This document shows positions 56,578 to 64,000 of a stretch of 64,000 nt of DNA, piece after piece. Within the stretch, counting starts at the first letter, position 1. Each line of letters begins with the position of its first letter. Source of the stretch: Marinobacter salarius (lineage in GTDB: Bacteria > Pseudomonadota > Gammaproteobacteria > Pseudomonadales > Oleiphilaceae). Position numbers and translations under genes: made by a program. The stretch lies in assembly GCA_000831005.1 (NCBI GenBank), contig CP007152.1, positions 2,418,001 to 2,482,000 on the forward strand. The letters run 5' to 3'. The notes beneath the pieces were generated by a model, which was given only the letters and a program-made list of their open reading frames with translations, had not been told where the DNA came from and ran no database searches.

Positions 56578-58500
56578 TTATTGAGACTTACGAACCCGCA
56601 GGTACCATTCCGCAAGGAGGCGGACCTGTTTCTCCGTGTAGCCTCGATCGACCATACGTTCGACGAACTGCTTGTGCTTGTTCTGATCCTCCTGGCTGGC
56701 CTTCGGATTGAAGGAAATAACCGGCAGCAGGTCCTCGGTATTGGAGAACATTTTCTTCTCGATCACGCTGCGCAGTTTTTCGTAGCTGAGCCAGGACGGG
56801 TTGCGACCCTGGTTGTTCGCCCGTGCCCGCAACACGAAATTGACTACCTCGTTGCGGAAGTCTTTCGGGTTGCTGATGCCGGCCGGCTTCTCGATTTTCT
56901 CCAGTTCGTCGTTAATGGACGAGCGGTCGAGAATTTCCCCGGTTTCCGGATCACGGTATTCCTGATCCTGAATCCAGAAGTCGGCATAGGTGACGTAGCG
57001 ATCGAACAGGTTCTGGCCGTATTCGCTGTAGCTTTCGAGGTAAGCCGTCTGGATTTCCTTGCCAATAAACTCAACGTAGTGAGGCGCCAGGAACTCCTTG
57101 ATAAACCGCAGGTAGCGGTCGTGGGTCTCGGCCTGGAACTGCTCCTGCTCGATCTGTTTTTCCAGTACATAGAGCAGATGAACCGGGTTAGCCGCCACCT
57201 CCGTGGTGTCGAAGTTGAAGACCTTGGACAGAATCTTGAACGCGAAACGGGTGGACAGCCCGTCCATGCCCTCATTCACGCCGGCTGAATCGCGATATTC
57301 CTGGATCGACTTGGCTTTGGGATCGGTATCCTTGATGTTCTGGCCATCGTAAACCCGCATCTTGGAAAAGATACTGGAGTTTTCCGGCTCTTTGACCCGC
57401 GACAGGATGGAGAACTGCGCCAGCATATCCAGGGTGTCCGGTGCGCAGGGGGCGCCGGAAAGGGAACTGTCGCGCAGCAATTTGCGATAAATATCAATCT
57501 CTTCCGTCACGCGCAGGCAGTAGGGCACCTTGACGATATACACCCGGTCAAGGAAGGCCTCATTGTGCTTGTTGTTACGGAAGGTCTGCCACTCGGACTC
57601 GTTGGAGTGGGCCAGGATAATACCGTCGAACGGCACGGAGCCCATGCCTTCGGTGGTGTTGTAGTTGCCTTCCTGGGTGGCGGTCAGTAACGGATGCAGC
57701 ACCTTGATAGGCGCCTTGAACATTTCCACGAATTCCATCAGGCCCTGGTTGGCCTTGCACAGGCCGCCGCTGAAGCTGTAGGCGTCCGGGTCATCCTGGG
57801 AGAAGTCTTCCAGCATGCGGATATTCACCTTGCCTACGAGGGCGGAGATGTCCTGGTTATTGTCATCGCCCGGCTCGGTCTTTGATACACCCACCTGGTC
57901 CAGTACCGACGGGTACATCTTCACCACACGGAACTGACTGATGTCGCCGCCGTACTCGTGCAGGCGTTTTACCGCCCAGGGCGACATGATGGACTTGAGG
58001 TAGCGGGACGGAATGCCGTATTCCTCTTCCAGAATACTCGCATCCTCAGCGGGATCGAACAGGCCTAGTGGCGACTCGTTAACGGGTGAGCCCTTGATCG
58101 CATAGAAGGGCACTTTCTGCATCAGTGACTTGAGTTTTTCAGCGAGAGAGGACTTGCCGCCACCGACGGGGCCAAGCAGGTAGAGGATCTGTTTCTTCTC
58201 TTCCAGGCCCTGGGCAGCGTGGCGGAAGAAGGAGACGATGTTTTCCACGGCCTCTTCCATGCCATAGAACTCGGAGAATTCCGGGTAACGCTTGATCACC
58301 TTGTTGGAAAAGATACGTGACAGCCGGGAGTCACGGGATGTGTCGATATGCTCCGGCTCGCCGATGGCCAGTAACATCCTTTCTGCGGCAGTGGCGTATG
58401 CCGCCGGGTCCTTTTTGCAGATCTCCAGGTATTCCTCAAGAGTGTATTCTTCTTCCTGAGTTGCTTCATACCGGTCTTTGAAATGCTGCATTATGCTCAT
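56578..58500 (-). CDS. yeaG: PrkA family serine protein kinase (YeaG)
   Basis: A 640-residue AAA+-like kinase: Walker A in LLGPVGGGKSSLAEKL (about residue 110), the conserved YAIKGSPVNESPLGLFDP and ILAHSNESEW, and a C-terminal PrkA domain. YeaG/PrkA is a stress-induced kinase, or by newer views an AAA+ protease in Bacillus. It is first of the yeaG-yeaH-spoVR unit, as in E. coli and Pseudomonas. A large inverted repeat is at 58621-58667, about 120 bases upstream. Confidence 0.94.
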   Translation of the reverse strand: MSIMQHFKDRYEATQEEEYTLEEYLEICKKDPAAYATAAERMLLAIGEPEHIDTSRDSRLSRIFSNKVIKRYPEFSEFYGMEEAVENIVSFFRHAAQGLEEKKQILYLLGPVGGGKSSLAEKLKSLMQKVPFYAIKGSPVNESPLGLFDPAEDASILEEEYGIPSRYLKSIMSPWAVKRLHEYGGDISQFRVVKMYPSVLDQVGVSKTEPGDDNNQDISALVGKVNIRMLEDFSQDDPDAYSFSGGLCKANQGLMEFVEMFKAPIKVLHPLLTATQEGNYNTTEGMGSVPFDGIILAHSNESEWQTFRNNKHNEAFLDRVYIVKVPYCLRVTEEIDIYRKLLRDSSLSGAPCAPDTLDMLAQFSILSRVKEPENSSIFSKMRVYDGQNIKDTDPKAKSIQEYRDSAGVNEGMDGLSTRFAFKILSKVFNFDTTEVAANPVHLLYVLEKQIEQEQFQAETHDRYLRFIKEFLAPHYVEFIGKEIQTAYLESYSEYGQNLFDRYVTYADFWIQDQEYRDPETGEILDRSSINDELEKIEKPAGISNPKDFRNEVVNFVLRARANNQGRNPSWLSYEKLRSVIEKKMFSNTEDLLPVISFNPKASQEDQNKHKQFVERMVDRGYTEKQVRLLAEWYLRVRKSQ

Positions 58501-58620
58501 AGATGGCCCCTCGCTTGCTCTCTTGCCATGAAAAGACAGCTTTTAGTTCACACAATATCCCCGTTGCTGTTGGGTCCGCCGCTCCAGGCGGTCGTTATGG
58601 TTTTGGGTGGAAGTAAAGGG

Positions 58621-58667
58621 AGTAACAGACCGATTTACGCTGACGCGTTTATGTCGGTCTTGTTACT
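58621..58667. repeat. Imperfect inverted repeat upstream of yeaG
   Basis: Arms of about 20 bases (58621-58640 and 58645-58667) around a TGAC loop. The outer 13 bases (AGTAACAGACCGA) match the other arm with one bulged T. It lies between the tpm stop and the yeaG start. No T-run follows on either strand, so it is not a standard terminator. Confidence 0.75.
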
Positions 58668-58733
58668 GTGAGCTTAGTTCAAGCTTCGGGACTTGGACAG
58701 GCGTAAAAGCGTTAAGGTTCATTAAATTGTGTA

Positions 58734-59387
58734 TCAGCGCTTGCTGAGACGGAACACACTCTCCGTCGCGCCAGCAAGCCCTTTACGCTTGGTAAAAGGG
58801 TGATCTTTTGCCAGCGTATTGGTGAGTATATGTTCGATCTCGTAATCAGCGGAGTATAGTTTCAGTACTTCTTCGTCACTGACATTGAACGGCGGGCCCT
58901 TGATGTCGGTGTCGTAGTCCAGGGTGATCAGAAGTATGCGGGTGCCATCCGGAATCACGGCGGTCAGGTGGTCGACATAATCCTGGCGCATGTGGGGTGG
59001 CAGGGCGATCAGGGCAGCACGATCGTACACCAGCCGGACGTGCTTCAGGTCCTCCGGCACCAACTGGAAAAAGTCGCCGCACCAAAGCTGGAGATCGTCG
59101 TGGGCAAATTTGGTGAAGGGTTCACCCGGGTGAACCTTCGCTTTCTCCTGGCCCTCTTCGAAGAAGTCCTTGCAGGCAACGTCACTCAATTCCACGCCGA
59201 TGACAGCGTGGCCGCGGTCATGGAGCCACCACATGTCATGGGCCTTTCCGCACAGGGGAACGAGCACGGCACCGGTGCCATTGCCGGCGAGCTCTGGCCA
59301 GTGGTCATGGAGGTACTGATTGACGGTGCCTTCGTGGAAGCCGATTTCTTTCTTGGCCCAGCGTTCGTGCCAGAATTGATGTTCCAT
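58734..59387 (-). CDS. tpm: Thiopurine S-methyltransferase
   Basis: A 217-residue SAM-dependent methyltransferase of the TPMT family: MEHQFWHERWAKKEIGFHEG at the start, VLVPLCGKAHDMWWLHDRGH (SAM loop), VIGVELSDVACKDFF and VYDRAALIALPPHMRQDY. Bacterial Tpm methylates thiols and converts tellurite and selenite to volatile species. The ATG at 59387 has AAGGGG upstream; seven more residues are open before it. It is the expected length. Confidence 0.94.
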   Translation of the reverse strand: MEHQFWHERWAKKEIGFHEGTVNQYLHDHWPELAGNGTGAVLVPLCGKAHDMWWLHDRGHAVIGVELSDVACKDFFEEGQEKAKVHPGEPFTKFAHDDLQLWCGDFFQLVPEDLKHVRLVYDRAALIALPPHMRQDYVDHLTAVIPDGTRILLITLDYDTDIKGPPFNVSDEEVLKLYSADYEIEHILTNTLAKDHPFTKRKGLAGATESVFRLSKR

Positions 59388-59484
59388 GAGTGTTCCCCTT
59401 TTCGCCAATTGGAGGTTTCGCTCAGTCTAACTTAATCTGGGGCTCTGTTGGTCGGCCAAAAACTTCATGAATAAGGAACGACGA

Positions 59485-60420
59485 ATGAAAGCCGTATTTC
59501 TGGACGCAGACACACTGGGTAACGATGTGGACCTCTCGCCGATTGAGGCAGTGACCGGGGAAATGGTCAAACATCCGCGAACGTCCCCCGAGCAGGTGCA
59601 GGAGCGCATACGGGGATTCGACACGGTATTGGTGAATAAGGTTGTGCTGTCGCGGGAGCACTTCGAGGCCTGCCCGGAGCTAAAGACGGTTGCGGTGGTG
59701 GCGACGGGGCTGAACAACATTGATAAGGCAGCGGCGAAAGACCACAGCGTAACGGTGATGAACGTGACCAACTATGGCCGCTCCACCGTAGCGCAGCACA
59801 CCATGGCGTTGATTCTCGCGCTGGCCACGCGCTTGGTGGATTACGACAGGGACGTACGGGCCGGGCGCTGGGGGCAAAGCTCGATGTTCTGCCTGATGGG
59901 TCACCCCATCATGGAACTGGAAGGGCGCACGCTGGGGGTTGTTGGCTATGGCGACCTTGGGCAGGGCGTTGTGGAGCGCGCAAAGGCATTCGGGATGAAT
60001 ATTGTACTTGGCGCAAGGCCCGGACAGGCAACTGGTGAGGTGGATGGTTACCCCCGGATTCCCCTGGATGAACTGCTGCCCAAAGTGGATGTGCTGTCGC
60101 TTCACTGCCTGCTGACGGACGACACCCGGAATATGATAGGCGCCCGCGAACTGAAGATGATGAAAAAGGAGGCGCTGCTGATCAATACCAGCCGTGGCGG
60201 CCTGGTGGACGAGCAGGCGCTTGCGGACGCCCTGCGGGCGGGGACTATTGGCGGTGCCGGCTTTGATGTGCTGACGGAGGAGCCGCCCCGAAATGGCAAT
60301 GCGTTGCTGGCGGGTGATATTCCCAACCTGATTGTAACGCCGCATTCGGCCTGGGCGAGTCGGGAGGCGCGGCAACGAATCGTCGATATTACGGCGCGTA
60401 ATCTGTCTTCGCTGGTCTGA
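59485..60420 (+). CDS. D-2-hydroxyacid dehydrogenase (glycerate dehydrogenase-like)
   Basis: A 311-residue NAD(P)-dependent dehydrogenase. Rossmann motif GVVGYGDLGQGVVERAKAFG; catalytic Arg in NTSRGGLVDE, Glu in LTEEPPRNGN and His in TPHSAWAS. The closest pattern is HprA-type hydroxypyruvate/glycerate dehydrogenase, but the family is broad. Start: ATG at 59485 with AAGGAA; an earlier in-frame ATG at 59467 lacks one. It is divergent from tpm by about 100 bp. Confidence 0.85.
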   Translation: MKAVFLDADTLGNDVDLSPIEAVTGEMVKHPRTSPEQVQERIRGFDTVLVNKVVLSREHFEACPELKTVAVVATGLNNIDKAAAKDHSVTVMNVTNYGRSTVAQHTMALILALATRLVDYDRDVRAGRWGQSSMFCLMGHPIMELEGRTLGVVGYGDLGQGVVERAKAFGMNIVLGARPGQATGEVDGYPRIPLDELLPKVDVLSLHCLLTDDTRNMIGARELKMMKKEALLINTSRGGLVDEQALADALRAGTIGGAGFDVLTEEPPRNGNALLAGDIPNLIVTPHSAWASREARQRIVDITARNLSSLV

Positions 60421-60468
60421 TTTTCTGACGGTTTTCCCGGGTACGCCCCTCACTCCCCCTGAAAAGTT

Positions 60469-60498
60469 CGCAGCCGTATGACGCGGCTGCGGTTCTTC
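60469..60498 (+). terminator. Hairpin after the hydroxyacid dehydrogenase gene
   Basis: A seven-pair stem (60469-60475 with 60485-60491; CGCAGCC/GGCTGCG) followed by GTTCTT. It lies 49 bases past the stop. The T-run is weak. Confidence 0.5.
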
Positions 60499-60514
60499 CC
60501 CGCCTAAACTCCCT

Positions 60515-60547
60515 GTGAAATGCCCCCGATAGGGGCATGCGTTTCAC
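60515..60547. repeat. Two-part hairpin upstream of malE
   Basis: Inner stem TGCCCC/GGGGCA with a short loop, enclosed by GTGAAA/TTTCAC (60515-60520 with 60542-60547). It ends 33 bases before the malE ATG, so it could be a leader structure or operator. No T-run follows. Confidence 0.55.
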
Positions 60548-60580
60548 CAACGCTCAAACAATAACAACAGGGCGATACCT

Positions 60581-61796
60581 ATGATCAGACCTCTCCTGGC
60601 TCTTGCGCTTTCCTGTGTTTTCTTTTCCGCGCCGGCGTTCTCTTTTGAACGCGGTGAACTGCTTATCTGGATCAACTCCGACAAGGGGTATGAAGGACTG
60701 GCTGAAGTCGGCCGGCGCTTCGAAGCCGAAACCGGCATTCCTGTGACCGTGGAGACGCCGGACGATCTCACCTCCGAGTACGACCATTACGGCTACTCCT
60801 CCAAGGCGCCCGATATCGTGATCTGGCCCCACGATCGTTTTGGAAGCTGGATCAATGAGGGCCACCTGCGCCCCATCGAGCCGTCCGAGCAGGTGCGTGA
60901 GGCTATTGCACCCTTTGCCTGGCAGGCGGTTTCCGTGGGCGATCGGGTGTATGGCTACCCAATCGCCATGGAAGTGGTCAGTCTGCTCTACAACAAGGAT
61001 TTGGTCTCAACACCGCCTGCCACTCTGAAAGGCGTGAAAGCTGAGCATCAACGACTGAGCGCACAGGGTATTGAGGCCATCTCCTGGGACTACAAGAATG
61101 TGTATTTTTCCTGGCCAGTGTTCGCCGGATCCGGTGGGTACAGTTTCGGCCTGGAAAACCAGGTTTACGACCTCTCCGATGTTGGTGTGGACACAGATGG
61201 CGCTGTCGGTGCCGTGGCCGGCATAAAAGACTTGCTGGATTCCGGTGTGCTGTCGGCAGATGCGGATTACGGCACCATGATGGACGGCTTCAAGGCCGGT
61301 CAGACTGCGATGATCATTAACGGTCCCTGGGCCTGGAGTGAGATACGGGACGCCGGTATCAACGTGGGCATTGCCGACGTGCCCACTGTCAGCGGTGAAC
61401 CTGGAAAACCCTTTGTGGGCGTACTGGCCGCCGGGATCAGCGCGGTATCCACCAACATGAACTGGCCCGTCAGTTCATGGAGACTATCTGCTGACCGAAT
61501 CCGGCCTGCACGCCGTGAATGATGACAAGCCCCTTGGCGCCGTGGCCCATCTGGAAGTGGTGAAAACCCTCAGCGAAGACCCGTTTATCGACCATACCTT
61601 CCGCTCCGCCAGTCGTGGGGAAATCATGCCCAACATTCCTGAGATGAAACGCTTCTGGGATCTGATGACCATCCGCTTTGACGGCATGCTGGCCGATGAT
61701 TACCCCATAGCGTCCACGCTCAAGGAGGCTGCAGGTCGGCTTGAAAGGCTGGATGACATGCGGGGCTGGACACGCCGGCATTACGTTACGAACTGA
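60581..61796 (+). pseudogene. malE: Maltose-type periplasmic binding protein (MalE-like), frameshifted as given
   Basis: About 405 residues when joined. Signal peptide (cleavage near AFSFE), mature start LLIWINSDKGYEGLAEVGRRFE, then DIVIWPHDRFG, YPIAMEVVSLLYNKDL, MIINGPWAWSEI and, in the last frame, VNDDKPLGAVAHLE and GEIMPNIPEMKRFW. These match E. coli MalE in order and wording. Two breaks lie near 61460 and 61484; one base restored at each gives MELARQFMENYLLTESGLH. No malF, malG or malK is adjacent; the chemoreceptor gene follows 11 bp later. Confidence 0.88.
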
Positions 61797-61807
61797 GTGA
61801 GCTCGCT

Positions 61808-63544
61808 ATGGCATTCCCCCGATTTGAATTGACCATCCGTTCCCGGGTGATCCTGCTGTTTACCCTGTTGATCGGCCTGTCCGTTGCGTCATCGGCCCTG
61901 GTTTACCAGCGCATAGCCGGCATTGGTGACAGTGTCGATCAGCAGGCACGCGGCATCGCCGGCCAAATGGTTGCCATTGATGAGCAGTCCGAACTCATTG
62001 ACCAGCAAAGGGCGTTGGGCAAGCTGTCCGAACGCGTTACGGTCGCCCAGCAACATATGGGTGCGATGCAGTATTGGTATTTTCACGCTGCTCTGAATGC
62101 GGACATGGAGTCCCTGGACAAGGCTCAGGCCGCCTCCGAACAGTTGGTGGACGAGCTGGCTGCCATGGTGGCGGCCGATAGCAGCCTGCAGGCGGAGATC
62201 GCGGAAATGACAGAAACCGTGGAACAGTACCGCACGCTCGGCGAAAAAATGTTCGAGTTCTTTGAAAAGTCCATGATGCTGATGGGGCGTTCGATGGCGG
62301 AGGCCGCCCGGGAACAGGCCGTTAGTCTCACGGCTAGCCTCAACGATATCCGCAGCGGCTACCAGCAACGGGAGGCCGTACTCACCGAGGGCGTGTTGGA
62401 AGCCGGAGAGACAGTCAGGCGTGCCAGTGATCAGGTCGCCATAAGTGGCGGTGCTATTCGACACGAAATTGATCGGGCTGGATCGGTCAGCCTGATAATG
62501 GCTGGCGCGCTCGTTATCTCGGCATTGTTGCTGGGCACGCTGTTCCTGCGTTCACTGCTTCGTCCGGTGCGCAGGTTGGGGCAGCGTATTGGCGAAATAC
62601 AGGCCGACAATGACCTGCGGGGCAGCCTCGAGTACCGCAAGAACGATGAATTAAGCGTGATCACCCGCGCCTTTGATCAGATGCTGGCGCGATTTGGCGG
62701 TCTGATCGGTCATGTCGCTGCCTCCACCAATGAATTGGGGGATATGGCGGCTCAGGGACGGGAAAGCAGTCAGAGTCTTGCCGACCAGGTTGGACGCCAG
62801 CAACAGGAAACCAGTCTGGTGGCGACAGCTGCAAACGAAGTTACTGCCACTGCGGAAGAAGTCCGGAAGAGTGCCAACCACGCGGCATGCCTTGCCGATG
62901 AGGTTGGTGGATTGACGCACAGTGGCGGTCAATCGGCGGATGAAGCCGTTGCCGCCATGGCTAGGCTGGAAACACGAGTGGAAGCCGTGGCCGAAACCAT
63001 CGCCGGGCTGGCCAGCCAAAGCCAGTCTATCGGCCAGGTCGTGGATGTAATCCGGGGCATTTCGGAGAAAACCAACCTGCTGGCATTGAACGCTGCCATT
63101 GAAGCGGCCAGGGCCGGTGAAATGGGCCGGGGGTTTGCCATTGTGGCCGACGAAGTGCGGGGTCTGGCCAGCCAGACGGCGAACTCGACCGGGCAGATAG
63201 ACGATCTCGTGTCATCGTTGCAGGCACAATCCCGTGATGCCGTTGAAGCGGTGGAGGCGGGGCGGGAGGAGAGCCGTACAACCGTCCAGCGCATCCGGCA
63301 ATGCAGCGAGAGCCTGGGGCTGATCGATGAGAAGGCGGGCGAGATGCGTTTGCTCAACCAACAGGTCGCCCAGGCTGCGGCTGAGCAGAGCGAGGCTGTT
63401 AGCAAAATCGACGAAAACCTGATCAACCTCAAGCGCCAGATTGAAGACATTTCAGACAATGCCCGCGATACCGGAAGCATGACCGATTCCCTCGCGTCAC
63501 TGAGCGAAGTGCTGAGAGGAAATATCAGCCAGTTCCGATACTGA
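61808..63544 (+). CDS. Methyl-accepting chemotaxis protein
   Basis: A 578-residue chemoreceptor: TM1 (about 13-32), a helical periplasmic domain (about 33-225), TM2 ([20 protein letters not shown]), HAMP ([20 protein letters not shown]) and a long signalling coiled coil with the hairpin tip [32 protein letters not shown]. No CheB/CheR-docking pentapeptide is seen at the C-terminus. It starts 11 bp after malE, so the two are almost certainly co-transcribed; MalE as its periplasmic partner is inference. Confidence 0.92.
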   Translation: MAFPRFELTIRSRVILLFTLLIGLSVASSALVYQRIAGIGDSVDQQARGIAGQMVAIDEQSELIDQQRALGKLSERVTVAQQHMGAMQYWYFHAALNADMESLDKAQAASEQLVDELAAMVAADSSLQAEIAEMTETVEQYRTLGEKMFEFFEKSMMLMGRSMAEAAREQAVSLTASLNDIRSGYQQREAVLTEGVLEAGETVRRASDQVAISGGAIRHEIDRAGSVSLIMAGALVISALLLGTLFLRSLLRPVRRLGQRIGEIQADNDLRGSLEYRKNDELSVITRAFDQMLARFGGLIGHVAASTNELGDMAAQGRESSQSLADQVGRQQQETSLVATAANEVTATAEEVRKSANHAACLADEVGGLTHSGGQSADEAVAAMARLETRVEAVAETIAGLASQSQSIGQVVDVIRGISEKTNLLALNAAIEAARAGEMGRGFAIVADEVRGLASQTANSTGQIDDLVSSLQAQSRDAVEAVEAGREESRTTVQRIRQCSESLGLIDEKAGEMRLLNQQVAQAAAEQSEAVSKIDENLINLKRQIEDISDNARDTGSMTDSLASLSEVLRGNISQFRY

Positions 63545-63643
63545 GCCGAAACCGCTAGTAAAAGCCACACAATACGCCATACTTTGTTGTGATTTGGTAT
63601 CTGACTGATAATCTGTACAAAACACTGGCAAACAGGACGTTGT

Positions 63644-64000
63644 GTGGCTTCATTTCAATTCAAAGACCGGCTTCAGTCTGCGGAAACCTGGATTCTCGCC
63701 AACCCCAATCCACCGCAACACTGGCCATGGACCTGGCTTTATAAAACCGGGCGAACGGCTTATGCGCTGGTGCGGGACGTCGTTAGTGGCAACCTGACGC
63801 TTCATGCCATGAGCCTGGTGTATACCACCTTGCTGAGTATTGTGCCGTTGCTGGCCTTGAGCTTTTCGGTGCTCAAGGCGCTGGGCGTACACCAGCGTAT
63901 GGAACCCTTCCTGTTCCAGTTCTTTCGGCCCATGGGCCCCCAGGGCGTCGAGATTGCCGAGCAGATTCTGGGCTTCGTGGATAACATGAAAGTGGGTGTG
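63644..64000 (+). CDS. YihY/BrkB family inner membrane protein, truncated by window edge
   Basis: The first 119 codons of a membrane protein from a GTG start (ASFQFKDRLQSAETW). AGGA precedes the GTG. The segment SGNLTLHAMSLVYTTLLSIVPLLALSFSVLKALG is the hallmark YihY/virulence factor BrkB start, once misnamed ribonuclease BN. The function is unknown. It continues past the right edge. Confidence 0.85.
   Translation, partial: MASFQFKDRLQSAETWILANPNPPQHWPWTWLYKTGRTAYALVRDVVSGNLTLHAMSLVYTTLLSIVPLLALSFSVLKALGVHQRMEPFLFQFFRPMGPQGVEIAEQILGFVDNMKVGV

Overview
The window is chromosomal DNA of a marine gammaproteobacterium, most likely a Marinobacter. The clearest pointers are a wax ester synthase/diacylglycerol acyltransferase that resembles the Marinobacter enzymes almost throughout, a stand-alone ectoine hydroxylase, a desaturase/ferredoxin-reductase pair with a DesT/FabR-like repressor, fabA-fabB, and a gpmI-envC-ctpA-yibQ block. 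I see no rRNA, tRNA, prophage, insertion sequence or CRISPR array. The names come from my own reading of motifs and family resemblance; no search was run.

Layout. 1-5.7 kb: cell-envelope and housekeeping block (yibQ-like, ctpA, envC, gpmI; divergent rhodanese and secB). 5.7-10.1 kb: periplasmic binding protein, trmL, thiolase, pteridine-reductase-like SDR, cca. 10.2-13.5 kb: a TraF-like outer-membrane protein and a flgP/flgT-like pair. 13.5-20 kb: a complete suf operon (sufB-C-D-S-A-T-E) behind a promoter that overlaps a close match to an IscR type 1 operator. 20-22.4 kb: orphan AraC DNA-binding domain and fabA-fabB. 22.5-29.3 kb: voltage-gated channel with an acidic filter, EVE protein, TrhA, Crp/Fnr regulator, AEC permease, rhombosortase, a CadR-like MerR regulator with a short CDF exporter, and ectD. 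29.5-33 kb: DUF2845 protein, a tandem HAD protein, and a secreted SBP-Cache protein. 33-40.6 kb: sugar-uptake locus (two-component system, LamB-like porin, ABC importer). 40.7-46.9 kb: FeS photolyase-like protein, moaA, NsrR-like regulator, desaturase system. 47-53.7 kb: class II aldolase, wax ester synthase, BASS transporter, lrgAB, TonB receptor. 53.7-58.5 kb: the yeaG-yeaH-spoVR stress cluster. 58.7-64 kb: tpm, a 2-hydroxyacid dehydrogenase, malE followed by a chemoreceptor, and the start of a YihY/BrkB gene.

How the genes fit together. The suf genes form one Fe-S assembly pathway. The two-component system, porin and ABC importer make an outer-to-inner-membrane route for a sugar. malE with a chemoreceptor suggests binding-protein-mediated chemotaxis. 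The desaturase, its reductase and the TetR repressor form a membrane-fluidity module, with tandem operators between them. MerR and CDF form a self-contained metal-efflux unit with a textbook 19-bp-spacer promoter.

Sequence quality. About 22 single-base frame breaks interrupt 18 genes, including sufB, fabA and fabB, which should be indispensable. Nearly all can be explained by loss of one G or C from a GG/CC or GGG/CCC run, and both sides of each break still read as good protein. I infer consensus errors rather than decay. These loci are typed as pseudogene because the frame is broken as given, with a note that the gene is probably intact in the cell.
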